This document shows, piece by piece, positions 17,903-26,311 of a stretch of 64,000 bases of DNA. Below the pieces are notes generated by a model. That model was not told the origin of the DNA. It saw only the letters and a list, made by a program, of their open reading frames with translations, and searched no databases. The position numbers and the translations under genes were made by a program. Location of the stretch: assembly GCA_035609245.1 (NCBI GenBank), contig CP141202.1, positions 1,612,001 through 1,676,000 of the forward strand. The letters run 5' to 3'. Positions within the stretch are counted from its first letter, which is position 1, and every line of letters starts with the position of its first letter. This stretch comes from Bacteroidales bacterium MB20-C3-3 (lineage in GTDB: Bacteria > Bacteroidota > Bacteroidia > Bacteroidales > UBA932).

Positions 17903-19564
17903 TTAAAATAACCCGGTTATATTGCCGTCATTATCAATATCGATGCGAATAGATGACGGCTCTTCAGGAAGTCCCGGCATTCTCATTATTTCACCTGTGA
18001 TAGGTACAAGAAAGCCAGCTCCTGCCGCAATCTCTATCTCTCTAACAGTGACAACAAAGTCTTTAGGCCTTCCTAGTAGCTCAGGGTTGTCAGAGAGTGA
18101 TTTCTGAGTCTTTGCCATACATATAGCAAGATCATTGAGTCCCAGCCTGTCAATCTTTGCTAGGTTTGCTTTTGCTTTTGCAGTATAGTCAACAGCCTCT
18201 GCCCCGTATATCTTTTTGGCAATAGTCTCAATTTTTTTCTCTACGCTCTCTTTTAAAGGATATAGTGGAAGGAAGTTAGGGCAGCAATCTTCGGCAGCAT
18301 CAACTACCATTTTTGCAAGCTCCTCTGCTCCGGCACCACCTTTTGCCCAAACATCAATAATTGAAACAGGGATTTTTCTTTCTATACAGTAATTCTTGAT
18401 AAAATCAAGCTCCTCCTGGGTGTCTGTGACAAATCTGTTGATTGCTACAACCGGTGCCAGGCTGAATAACTTTATGTTTTCAACGTGTTTTTGTAGATTC
18501 TCAATCCCTTTTGCCAAAGCAGCTACATCAGGATCTTTAATCTCCTTAAGAGGTTTCCCTCCGTGATATTTAAGAGCCCTTACTGTTGCAACCAAAACAG
18601 CAGCATTTGGAGATAACTTTGCAGAGCGGCATTTTATATCCAGGAACTTCTCTGCACCAAGGTCAAACCCAAAGCCAGCCTCCGTTACAGTGTAGTCAGT
18701 AAGAGACATAGCAGTTTGAGTTGCAATCACAGAATTTGTACCCTGAGCGATGTTTGCAAAAGGTCCTCCGTGAATTATCGCAGGAGTGCCCTCTATTGTC
18801 TGTACAAGATTTGGTTTAATTGCATCTTTAAGAAGTGCTGCCATTGCTCCGTTTGCCTTAAGATCTCTTGCATAAACAGGCTTTTTGTCAAAAGTGAAGC
18901 CAATAAAGATATTGCCAAGCCTCTCTTTCAGATCCTCCCTGTCTTTTGCAAGACAAAGTATAGCCATTACTTCAGATGCCGCTGTGATATCAAACCCGGT
19001 CTCTCTTGGAATTCCATTTCCGGTTCCCCCCAATCCAACAACTATATCTCTCAAAGCTCTGTCATTCATGTCCATAACCCTTTTCCATGATATAGTTCTT
19101 GGGTCAAGGTTAAGGTTATTGTTTTTACTTTGAATATTGTTGTCAATAAGAGCAGAGAGAAGATTGTGAGCCTTCTCAATAGCGGCAAAGTCTCCGGTAA
19201 AGTGGAGATTAATATCTTCCATAGGAAGTACCTGAGAGTATCCTCCTCCTGTTGCTCCCCCTTTTATACCAAACACAGGGCCAAGAGAGGGCTCTCGTAA
19301 TACAACAGTAGATTTTTTACCAATCCTGTTCAGCGCTTGGGAGAGGCCTATTGAAACAGTTGTCTTACCCTCTCCTGCCGGAGTGGGAGAGATGGCGGAT
19401 ACAAGAATCAGTTTGCCGAATTTGTTCCTGTCAATATATTTTAAAGGCAATTTTGCCTTATACTTGCCATAAAGCTCTAGGTCATCGGCATCTATTCCAA
19501 GCTTGGCAGCTATTTCTCCAATAGGTTTTAACTTGATTGTGCGTGCAACTTCCTGATCAGTCAT
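17903..19564 (-). CDS. fhs: Formate-tetrahydrofolate ligase
   Basis: A 553-residue enzyme making 10-formyl-THF from formate, ATP and THF. The nucleotide-binding motif TPAGEGKTTVSIGL is near residue 60, and conserved blocks LREPSLGPVFGIKGGA and INLHFTGDFAAI follow; the C-terminal FLVPITGEIMRMPGLP is intact. Full length for the family and single-domain, unlike eukaryotic C1-THF synthase. It diverges from the DsrC operon; both have recognisable promoter elements in the 139-bp gap. Confidence 0.97.
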   Translation of the reverse strand: MTDQEVARTIKLKPIGEIAAKLGIDADDLELYGKYKAKLPLKYIDRNKFGKLILVSAISPTPAGEGKTTVSIGLSQALNRIGKKSTVVLREPSLGPVFGIKGGATGGGYSQVLPMEDINLHFTGDFAAIEKAHNLLSALIDNNIQSKNNNLNLDPRTISWKRVMDMNDRALRDIVVGLGGTGNGIPRETGFDITAASEVMAILCLAKDREDLKERLGNIFIGFTFDKKPVYARDLKANGAMAALLKDAIKPNLVQTIEGTPAIIHGGPFANIAQGTNSVIATQTAMSLTDYTVTEAGFGFDLGAEKFLDIKCRSAKLSPNAAVLVATVRALKYHGGKPLKEIKDPDVAALAKGIENLQKHVENIKLFSLAPVVAINRFVTDTQEELDFIKNYCIERKIPVSIIDVWAKGGAGAEELAKMVVDAAEDCCPNFLPLYPLKESVEKKIETIAKKIYGAEAVDYTAKAKANLAKIDRLGLNDLAICMAKTQKSLSDNPELLGRPKDFVVTVREIEIAAGAGFLVPITGEIMRMPGLPEEPSSIRIDIDNDGNITGLF

Positions 19565-19608
19565 AATTGTAAATATTTGTAATTAAATACATAAGTTTTA
19601 TATACTAA

Positions 19609-19639
19609 CAAATATAATTTATTAAAGTTTCCTTTCAAA
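19609..19639 (-). promoter_or_regulatory. Promoter of fhs
   Basis: On the minus strand a TTTG (complement of CAAA at 19636-19639) and TATATTTG (complement of 19609-19616) are spaced 23 bp start to start, exactly the Bacteroidota -33/-7 geometry. The box lies about 44 bp before the fhs ATG. Confidence 0.6.
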
Positions 19640-19651
19640 ACGATATTTTTT

Positions 19652-19659
19652 TATCTTCG
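19652..19659 (+). promoter_or_regulatory. Candidate -7 box TATCTTCG for the DsrC operon
   Basis: TATCTTCG differs from TAnnTTTG at one base and sits 44 bp before the dsrC-like ATG. The same variant occurs at 62701-62708 behind a well-placed TTTG, which supports its use. No perfect -33 element is seen here. Confidence 0.4.
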
Positions 19660-19703
19660 TGAACGAAGCCTTTTTTAATAGTTTATAAACAAGAAATAGA
19701 AAT

Positions 19704-20021
19704 ATGGCAACACTGGAAATTGAAGGAAAAGTTTTTGAAGTAGATGGAGATGGATTCCTCTCGGATCCATCTGTATGGAACGAACAGGTAGCAACTCTTT
19801 TTGCTAAATCTGACGGGATAGATAATTTAAACGAAAAGCATTGGGCAGTGGTTAATATTATCAGAAGGAATTTTGAGGAGAAGGGAAATGCTCCAATGAT
19901 AAGGACTATTTGTCAGGAGACTGGTCTTAAACTTCGTGAAATCTACGAACTTTTTCCTTTGGGACCAGCCAGAGGGGCCTGCAGAATTGCCGGTTTACCC
20001 AAGCCGGATGGGTGTGTTTAA
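19704..20021 (+). CDS. DsrC family sulfur-carrier protein (two arm cysteines)
   Basis: A 105-residue cytoplasmic protein of the DsrC/TusE family. The C-terminal arm has Cys93 (RGACRIAG) and the penultimate Cys104 (PKPDGCV), 11 positions apart, the same spacing as the redox pair of true DsrC; TusE has only the last one. Family blocks DGDGFL, WNEQVA and HWAVVNIIRR are present. DsrC normally carries sulfite-derived sulfur as a trisulfide from DsrAB to DsrMK. Here DsrAB is absent from the window but DsrMK-like genes follow within 12 bp. A third Cys (70) is extra. Confidence 0.92.
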   Translation: MATLEIEGKVFEVDGDGFLSDPSVWNEQVATLFAKSDGIDNLNEKHWAVVNIIRRNFEEKGNAPMIRTICQETGLKLREIYELFPLGPARGACRIAGLPKPDGCV

Positions 20022-20033
20022 CATCTGTATAAT

Positions 20034-20672
20034 ATGGATGTTTACAAACTAGTCTCGCTTATAGCAATTGCTATATGTATAGCAATGTTGCTTTTTCAGC
20101 TCTTAAGATTGATTTCAGCAGGAAATCCTGTTGATTACTCTAAACCATCCGGAAGTATAAGGGATGGGGTGATTTATTCTTTTACCTCGGCTATGTCTCC
20201 TTTTGAAAAGGAGTCGGCCTTTATGCATTTGCCAACATATGTTGCGGGTATAATTTTCCACATTGGGACATTCCTCTCATTTCCTGTTTTATTGACACTT
20301 ATCATTTATCCTAAAGTATTTATTGAAAGTGCCCTGCTCTCCCCTTTGGGTGGTGTGGTTTTTTCTGCAGGTGCAATTTGCGGCTTAGCGATATTGATAA
20401 AGAGGATTGTAAAAAAAGAGTTAAGATCAATCTCGGGTGCTGACGACTATATTTCCAATGCTGTGACTACAGTAGCACAGGCACTCTCAGCTTTTGTTCT
20501 GTTAACAGGAGGCGGTTATCCATTGTATTATATAGCATTTTCTATCTTCCTGATTTGGATACCAATAGGGAAGACCAGACATCTGCTATATTTTTTCTAT
20601 GCCAGATATCATTTAGGTGCATTTTATGGAAGAAGAGGGACTTGGCCTGTAAATCGGAATATCAATGAATAA
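20034..20672 (+). CDS. DsrM/NarI-like membrane cytochrome b
   Basis: A 212-residue membrane protein with about five hydrophobic segments. Candidate haem b ligands are His65 and His76 in FMHLPTYVAGIIFHIGTF and His183 and His193 near the C-terminus (GKTRHLLYFFYARYHLG). The FxxRxxLGAFYGRRG-like ending and the DDYISN loop resemble NarI/DsrM. It would pass electrons between menaquinol and the Fe-S partner encoded next, with which it overlaps by eight bases. It is shorter than typical DsrM, closer to NarI length. Confidence 0.8.
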   Translation: MDVYKLVSLIAIAICIAMLLFQLLRLISAGNPVDYSKPSGSIRDGVIYSFTSAMSPFEKESAFMHLPTYVAGIIFHIGTFLSFPVLLTLIIYPKVFIESALLSPLGGVVFSAGAICGLAILIKRIVKKELRSISGADDYISNAVTTVAQALSAFVLLTGGGYPLYYIAFSIFLIWIPIGKTRHLLYFFYARYHLGAFYGRRGTWPVNRNINE

Positions 20673-21942
20673 GAAACCTGAGTTTAAACAAGTAGACAAC
20701 AAACTTTTAACACACCTCAACGCTTGTGTGAAATGTGGTCTTTGTGCGGAGAGTTGTATGTTTTACAAAACATTTAAAGAGCCGGAATATATTCCTGCAT
20801 CAAAAGTTGCATTGGTAAGTTCTGTTTACAGAAGGTACAATACACTATCTGGAAGGCTTATCCCCGGACTTGTGGGAGCAGAGGAGATGACTGATAAAAT
20901 GGCAGAGAGAATGGTTGACCTGCTTTTTGGTGCCTGTACTATGTGCGGGAGATGTGTAAAGCATTGTTCTGTAGGTGTAGATATAGCTTATGTTGTGAGA
21001 AAGGGCAGAGAGATGCTCGCAGAAATGGGCCTTGTTCCCGAGACTTTACAATCAACTGTTGATGCTGCTGTGCAGACCGGTAACAATATGGGTATTCCGG
21101 AGGATGAGTTTATTGGTACAATAGAGTGGATGGAGGATGAGTTAAAAGATGAACTTAATGATCAGAGTGCAAGTATCCCATTAAACCAGAGCAACAAAAG
21201 AGTTCTCTATACTCTAAATCCGAGGGAACCAAAGTTTTTCCCGCTCTCTATCTCGGCAATGGCCAAAATTTTCTATGCTGCAGGAGAGAGCTGGACACTC
21301 TCTTCCAAGTATTATGATGTTACTAATTATGGGTTCTTTAGCGGGAACAGGAAAGAGGCAAAAACAATAGCTGTTAATTTGCATGATGAGGTTATTAAAC
21401 TTGATTCGTCTCTTTTGGTTCTGGGGGAGTGTGGGCACGGCTCACGGGCAAACAGATGGGAGGCTCCCAACTATATTGGTAAAGAGTATGAGTTTGATAT
21501 GACGACAGCCGTAGAGTTAATTGGCAACTATATCAGAGACGGGAGAATAAAACTTGATCCTTCATTTAATTCAGAGGTTGTAACTATTCATGACCCCTGT
21601 AATTTAGTAAGAAACGGAGGTCTTCTGAATGAAATTAGATTTGTTGTTAATTCATCGGCTACAAATGTTATAGAGATGACACCAGGCGGAAACGACAACT
21701 TTTGTTGCGGAGGTGGTGGAGGCTTACTTGCAATGAGTGAGTATAATGAAAGAAGGATTAAAGCTGGTGAAATTAAGGCAGAACAAATAAGAAAAACAGG
21801 GGCTAAAGTAGTCGTTACCCCATGTCATAACTGTGTGGATCAACTCACACAAATAAATCACACCTATAAGCTTGGTGTTAAAATTAAGACCATTGCTGAA
21901 TTGGTTGCTGATGCTCTACTATTAGAAAATAACCTTAAATAG
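20665..21942 (+). CDS. DsrK/HdrD-like iron-sulfur protein
   Basis: A 425-residue cytoplasmic protein. Two [4Fe-4S] motifs lie at Cys21/24/27/31 (CVKCGLCAESC) and Cys91/94/97/101 (CTMCGRCVKHC). The C-terminal half has a degenerate first CCG domain (LGECGHGSRANRW) and an intact second one: HDPCNLVRNGG, NFCCGGGGG, TPCHNC. That second CCG domain binds the non-cubane cluster for disulfide reduction in HdrB/HdrD and is the proposed DsrC-reducing site in DsrK. With the cytochrome b subunit it forms a minimal DsrMK-like quinone:disulfide module. Confidence 0.88.
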   Translation: MNKKPEFKQVDNKLLTHLNACVKCGLCAESCMFYKTFKEPEYIPASKVALVSSVYRRYNTLSGRLIPGLVGAEEMTDKMAERMVDLLFGACTMCGRCVKHCSVGVDIAYVVRKGREMLAEMGLVPETLQSTVDAAVQTGNNMGIPEDEFIGTIEWMEDELKDELNDQSASIPLNQSNKRVLYTLNPREPKFFPLSISAMAKIFYAAGESWTLSSKYYDVTNYGFFSGNRKEAKTIAVNLHDEVIKLDSSLLVLGECGHGSRANRWEAPNYIGKEYEFDMTTAVELIGNYIRDGRIKLDPSFNSEVVTIHDPCNLVRNGGLLNEIRFVVNSSATNVIEMTPGGNDNFCCGGGGGLLAMSEYNERRIKAGEIKAEQIRKTGAKVVVTPCHNCVDQLTQINHTYKLGVKIKTIAELVADALLLENNLK

Positions 21943-21950
21943 AATAAACA

Positions 21951-23114
21951 ATGAGTAAACTGATTTATCTGGACAACTCAGCTACCAGCTATCCTAAGCC
22001 GGAGGCTGTTTATGACTTCATGAACACTTTTTACAGGACAAAAGGTGTTAGTCCCGGCCGCTCCGGATTTGATGCAGCCCTTGAAACAGAGGAGGTTGTG
22101 AACAATACCAGGAAAATGTTAACCCGTCTTTTTAACGGAGGGGCTGATCACAACAGACTTACATTTAGTTATAACGCTACTGATTCTCTTAATTTAATCA
22201 TTAACGGACTTGTTGAAAAGGGAGACCATGTTGTTACAACAATGCTGGAGCATAATTCTGTGCTAAGACCTTTATATTATCATACTGAAAAAGGAACCAT
22301 CGAAACCACTCATGTCCCTTTTGATAATGAGGGGTATGTTAATCCAAAGGATATTGAAAATGCTATAAAACAGAATACAAAATTCGTAATTGTAACGCAT
22401 TGCTCAAATGTACTTGGAACAATTCAGCCGCTAAAAGAGATTGGAGAGATTTGCAAGAAAAAAGGTATTCTCTTTGTCGTAGATGGAAGTCAGGGAGCCG
22501 GAGCTGTTGAGTTTGACATGCAGGATTGTAATGTTGATGTATACTGTTTCACCGGTCATAAATGTTTGATGGGACCTACCGGAATAGGCGGTTCATATGT
22601 CAGGGAGGGTATAGAGATAAAACACACCAGAGCGGGTGGTACAGGAGTAAGATCTGCTCACCTGTCTCATCTTGATGAGTATCCCTACAGGCTGGAGTAT
22701 GGAACCCTAAATTTACTGGGTGTAGGGGGACTCTATGCCGGAGTTAAGTGGATTACAGAGCAAGGAATATCAAGGATACATGAAAGAGAGATGGATTTGT
22801 GGGATATGCTTGTAAGTGAGATGAAAAAGACAAAGGGTGTTCTTACATATTGTGCTAACGGAAGAGAAAATAAAAATCCCGTAGTATCTTTTAATATAAA
22901 TGGATTTGAAGCATCAGATGTTGGGACTATGCTGGATGTGGACTATAATATTGCGGTAAGGACCGGGCTTCAGTGTGCTCCTTTTGTCCATAAACAAATA
23001 GGTACATTTGATATTCACGGAACAGTAAGAATGAGTATTGGTGCTTTTACCACCGAAGAGGAGGTCAAGGCAGCAATTACTGCAATAAAAGAGATAGCTT
23101 CAATAAAGAACTAA
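21951..23114 (+). CDS. Group II cysteine desulfurase-family protein
   Basis: A 387-residue class V PLP enzyme starting LIYLDNSATSYPKPEAV. The PLP lysine is in FTGHKCLMGPTGIGG, the cofactor Asp/Gln in VVDGSQGAG, and the catalytic cysteine in RTGLQCAPFVH, close to the RTG-x-x-C of SufS/CsdA-type enzymes. It would take sulfur from cysteine as a persulfide. No SufE, SufU or scaffold gene is adjacent; it follows the DsrK-like gene by 8 bp, so DsrC is its most likely local acceptor (inference). Confidence 0.88.
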   Translation: MSKLIYLDNSATSYPKPEAVYDFMNTFYRTKGVSPGRSGFDAALETEEVVNNTRKMLTRLFNGGADHNRLTFSYNATDSLNLIINGLVEKGDHVVTTMLEHNSVLRPLYYHTEKGTIETTHVPFDNEGYVNPKDIENAIKQNTKFVIVTHCSNVLGTIQPLKEIGEICKKKGILFVVDGSQGAGAVEFDMQDCNVDVYCFTGHKCLMGPTGIGGSYVREGIEIKHTRAGGTGVRSAHLSHLDEYPYRLEYGTLNLLGVGGLYAGVKWITEQGISRIHEREMDLWDMLVSEMKKTKGVLTYCANGRENKNPVVSFNINGFEASDVGTMLDVDYNIAVRTGLQCAPFVHKQIGTFDIHGTVRMSIGAFTTEEEVKAAITAIKEIASIKN

Positions 23115-23115
23115 T

Positions 23116-23150
23116 AATTTAGGCGTTTAGTTTTAAGCGCCTAAATTTTA
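23116..23150 (+). terminator. Terminator of the DsrC operon
   Basis: AATTTAGGCG (23116-23125) pairs perfectly with CGCCTAAATT (23138-23147), loop 12 bases, followed by TTTTA. It lies directly after the desulfurase stop and closes the four-gene operon. Confidence 0.8.
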
Positions 23151-23180
23151 ATATTATATATAGTTTAAATTCAAGCAAAG

Positions 23181-23494
23181 CTACCTGTGAAAAAACGGAG
23201 TAACAGATAATTCTAAGTTGTAGTATTTAATATCGTGACTAACTTCTATTCCAAGCCATTCGGGTCTCTCAAAAGGCTTTTCCATTCAAATCTTTTAATT
23301 CCACCGGTTGTTGTCTCTCCTTTTATTGTAATGTATCCGGAATTGTCCTTAATCCTTGTTCTGACACTCCTTGATGATTAGTGTGAAATATAACCCTGGA
23401 TGATTTTGTTACTTGATTTTACATGTATTTTGTAATCACCGGGAACTAGAAACTTTTTCTCAATTTCTGTGTACTCTTCTCTTTTTATTATGTA
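23181..23494 (-). pseudogene. CYTH-domain protein remnant
   Basis: Translating the minus strand from about 23494 gives REEYTEIEKKFLVPGDYK, IIQGYISH-stop-SSRSVRTRIKD and NSGYITIKGETTTGGIKRF, the hallmarks of a CYTH (triphosphate tunnel) domain: EIExKFLV, QGY, RxRI, LTIKG. After RFEW the frame changes and the recognisable C-terminus follows (EKPFERPEWLGIEVSHDIKYY), ending at 23181. So there is an internal TAA, a deletion of roughly 55 residues with frameshift, and no start codon at the expected place. No function is expected. Confidence 0.75.
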
Positions 23495-23668
23495 ATTAAC
23501 ATTAAATAAATTAATAACACTATAATGATACATAGGGTAACAACTTTGTTACTGAGTTTCCTTAAGCCATTTTAATTCAATTCACAGACTGAAATTTTGA
23601 TTTAAAATAATTAAATAACAAAGAATATGTTAAATTTACGCAAATTATGATACAATAGTAATCCTGTT
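23495..23668. other. AT-rich spacer before the polysaccharide locus
   Basis: Apart from the CYTH remnant, the gap between the desulfurase terminator and the first response regulator holds no open frame or convincing hairpin. TAAATTTA at about 23630-23637 is a weak candidate -7 box for the locus. Confidence 0.4.
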
Positions 23669-24043
23669 ATGGAAGAGATTAAAAAAATCAAAATTCTTTA
23701 CGCAGAAGACAATGACAGTAATTACATACTTGCCAAGGCCATGTTAAAAGGGGTATATGATATATACAGAGCAAATAATGGGGCTGAGGCAATTGAATTG
23801 TATACTTCTATTGAACCGGATATAATTCTTATGGATATGAAGATGCCGGTAATGGATGGACTCGAGGCTACCAGAAAACTCAGGCAAATGGGCGTGACAG
23901 TACCAATAATTGCTTTAACAGCATTTGCATATGATAATGACAGAAGCGTCGCTCTTCAATCGGGATGTACAGAGTACATAACAAAGCCATACAGGGCAGA
24001 GACTCTAAGGAAGACTATTTCTAAACTTCTTAATTTAGATTAA
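23669..24043 (+). CDS. Single-domain response regulator
   Basis: A 124-residue stand-alone receiver (CheY-like) without output domain. The acidic pair is in YAEDNDSN, the phosphoacceptor Asp in IILMDMKMPVMDG, the switch Thr in IALTAFA and the Lys in YITKPYR. It opens the polysaccharide locus, 4 bp before UDP-glucose dehydrogenase. The receiver-kinase hybrid at 26311 is the nearest possible partner. Confidence 0.92.
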   Translation: MEEIKKIKILYAEDNDSNYILAKAMLKGVYDIYRANNGAEAIELYTSIEPDIILMDMKMPVMDGLEATRKLRQMGVTVPIIALTAFAYDNDRSVALQSGCTEYITKPYRAETLRKTISKLLNLD

Positions 24044-24047
24044 TTAA

Positions 24048-25370
24048 ATGATGAATATTGCCATAGTAGGCACTGGTTACGTGGGATTAGTAACTGGTGC
24101 TTGTTTTGCTGAAATGGGTGTTAGTGTTGTTTGTGTAGACATAGATACCAATAAGATAGATTTGCTAAGAAAAGGTATAATGCCCATTTACGAACCTGGT
24201 ATTAAAGAGTTGGTTGATAAAAATGTTAGAGAGGGCAGATTGACTTTTAGTGAGAGTCTTGAAAGTGTAATTGATGGGGTATCAATTATTTTTAGTGCTG
24301 TAGGAACTCCTCCTGACGAAGATGGCAGTGCCGATTTGCGTTATGTCCTTAATGTAGCGAGGACAATTGGAAGAAACATGAATAACTATGTTCTGCTTGT
24401 TACAAAAAGCACGGTACCCGTTGGAACGGCAGCCAAAGTGAAAGCAGCTATCAGTGAGGAATTAAGATTGAGAGGGAAAAATATTGAATTTGATGTTGCC
24501 TCTAACCCTGAATTTTTAAAAGAGGGTGCTGCAATAAAAGACTTCATGTCACCAGACAGGGTGGTTGTTGGTGTTGAGAACGATAGGGCTGCTCTCATGA
24601 TGGAGAGGCTGTACAAACCTTTTGTTCTTAATGGTTTTCCAATAATTTTCATGGATATCTCCTCTGCAGAAATGACTAAATACGCAGCAAATGCGATGCT
24701 AGCCACAAGAATAAGCTTTATGAATGAGATAGCAAGATTGTGTGAGGCTACGGGGGCAAATGTTGAAATGGTAAGAAAGGGGATAGGATCAGATAAAAGA
24801 ATAGGGATGAGTTTTCTTTATGCAGGAGCTGGTTATGGTGGCTCATGTTTTCCAAAAGATGTCAAGGCTCTTGCCAGAAGTGGAAAAGATTATGGGGTTG
24901 AAATGAAAATAGTGGAGGCGGTTGAGGAGGTTAATAATGAGCAAAAAGAGATTGTTTTCAAAAAATTACAACATGCTTTTGCCGGAATCCTTAAAGGAAA
25001 GGTAATTGCTTTGTGGGGACTTTCATTTAAACCTGATACAGATGATATGAGAGAGGCTCCATCGCTTGTTGTTATAGAGAGGCTTATTGAGGCCGGGGCA
25101 ACTGTTAGGGTTTTTGATCCGGTTGCAATGGAGGAGTCAAAGAGAAGAATTGGAAATATTGTCCAATACTGCAATAATATTTACGATTCTGTTGATGGTG
25201 CAGATGCTATTGCTCTTCTGACTGAATGGAAACAGTTCAGATTGCCGTCATGGACTAAGGTTAAAGGGCTTATGAAAGGAAATATTGTTGTTGACGGAAG
25301 AAATATTTATGACAATAATGAGCTTAAGACAGAAGGTTTCAGGCTCTATTCTATCGGTAAAAACAACTAA
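24048..25370 (+). CDS. ugd: UDP-glucose 6-dehydrogenase
   Basis: A 440-residue enzyme oxidising UDP-glucose to UDP-glucuronate. The NAD-binding [10 protein letters not shown] is at the N-terminus, [12 protein letters not shown] binds substrate, and the catalytic Cys is in [10 protein letters not shown]. The C-terminal UDP-binding domain starts near [16 protein letters not shown]. Two consecutive ATGs make the exact start uncertain by one residue. Its product is the substrate of the UXS-type decarboxylase two bases downstream. Confidence 0.96.
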   Translation: MMNIAIVGTGYVGLVTGACFAEMGVSVVCVDIDTNKIDLLRKGIMPIYEPGIKELVDKNVREGRLTFSESLESVIDGVSIIFSAVGTPPDEDGSADLRYVLNVARTIGRNMNNYVLLVTKSTVPVGTAAKVKAAISEELRLRGKNIEFDVASNPEFLKEGAAIKDFMSPDRVVVGVENDRAALMMERLYKPFVLNGFPIIFMDISSAEMTKYAANAMLATRISFMNEIARLCEATGANVEMVRKGIGSDKRIGMSFLYAGAGYGGSCFPKDVKALARSGKDYGVEMKIVEAVEEVNNEQKEIVFKKLQHAFAGILKGKVIALWGLSFKPDTDDMREAPSLVVIERLIEAGATVRVFDPVAMEESKRRIGNIVQYCNNIYDSVDGADAIALLTEWKQFRLPSWTKVKGLMKGNIVVDGRNIYDNNELKTEGFRLYSIGKNN

Positions 25371-25372
25371 TT

Positions 25373-26311
25373 ATGAAAAGGATACTAGTAACAGGTGGTA
25401 CGGGATTTATTGGTTCACATCTGTGTGAAAGGCTTCTTAATGAGGGTAACGATGTAATTTGTCTGGATAATTTTTTTACAGGGACAAAAGAGAATGTTAT
25501 ACATCTAATTGGAAATCCGCATTTTGAACTCATAAGACATGATGTTACACATCCTTTTTATGCTGAGGTTGACCAGATTTATAATCTTGCTTGTCCTGCC
25601 TCTCCGGTTCATTATCAGTATAACCCTATCAAGACTGTAAAGACTTCTGTGATGGGCGCAATAAATATGCTCGGCCTCGCAAAAAGGGTTAAGGCCAGGA
25701 TACTTCAGGCGTCTACCAGTGAGGTTTACGGAGATCCTTCGGTTCATCCTCAGGAGGAGAGTTACTGGGGTAATGTAAATCCAATTGGTATAAGGTCTTG
25801 CTACGATGAGGGAAAGAGATGTGCGGAAACACTTTTTATGGATTATCACAGGCAAAACAGGGTAAAAATAAAGATTATAAGAATATTTAATACTTATGGT
25901 CCCAAAATGCATCCAAACGATGGCCGGGTAGTCTCTAATTTTATTGTCCAGGCACTTAAAGGTGAGGATATAACACTTTATGGAGGTGGAGGTCAGACCA
26001 GAAGTTTTCAGTACATTGACGATCTGATTGAAGCAATGATCAGGGTTATGAATAACACTGATGATAGTTTTATCGGCCCGGTAAATATTGGGAATCCTAA
26101 TGAATTTACAATAAGAGAACTTGCTGAAAAGGTCATTAAACTAACCGGGACAAAATCCGGATTTGTTATAAAGGATCTTCCTTCCGATGACCCCAGGCAG
26201 AGGCAGCCCGATATATCGTTAGCTAAAGAAATTATTGGCTGGAGTCCAAAAATTGAAATTGATGAGGGGCTTGTTAAGACAATAGATTATTTTAGAAAAA
26301 GTTTGCAATAA
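25373..26311 (+). CDS. UDP-glucuronate decarboxylase (UDP-xylose synthase)
   Basis: A 312-residue extended SDR enzyme: GGTGFIGSH at the N-terminus binds NAD, the YxxxK catalytic pair is in [11 protein letters not shown], and a Ser/Thr/Glu set lies in [10 protein letters not shown]. The [11 protein letters not shown] and [10 protein letters not shown] blocks are typical for UXS, converting UDP-glucuronate to UDP-xylose. Placed behind ugd, the pair supplies xylose or pentose to the polysaccharide. The stop overlaps the next ATG by one base. Confidence 0.93.
   Translation: MKRILVTGGTGFIGSHLCERLLNEGNDVICLDNFFTGTKENVIHLIGNPHFELIRHDVTHPFYAEVDQIYNLACPASPVHYQYNPIKTVKTSVMGAINMLGLAKRVKARILQASTSEVYGDPSVHPQEESYWGNVNPIGIRSCYDEGKRCAETLFMDYHRQNRVKIKIIRIFNTYGPKMHPNDGRVVSNFIVQALKGEDITLYGGGGQTRSFQYIDDLIEAMIRVMNNTDDSFIGPVNIGNPNEFTIRELAEKVIKLTGTKSGFVIKDLPSDDPRQRQPDISLAKEIIGWSPKIEIDEGLVKTIDYFRKSLQ

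Noticed and set aside
19704-20021. Reading the DsrC-like protein as TusE of tRNA thiolation
   Set aside because: TusE has only the final Cys and works with TusBCD. Here both arm Cys are present and the neighbours are DsrMK-like.
23150-23668. Possible riboswitch or small RNA in the gap after the DsrC operon
   Set aside because: Most of it is explained by the terminator and the CYTH pseudogene; no conserved RNA fold was recognised.
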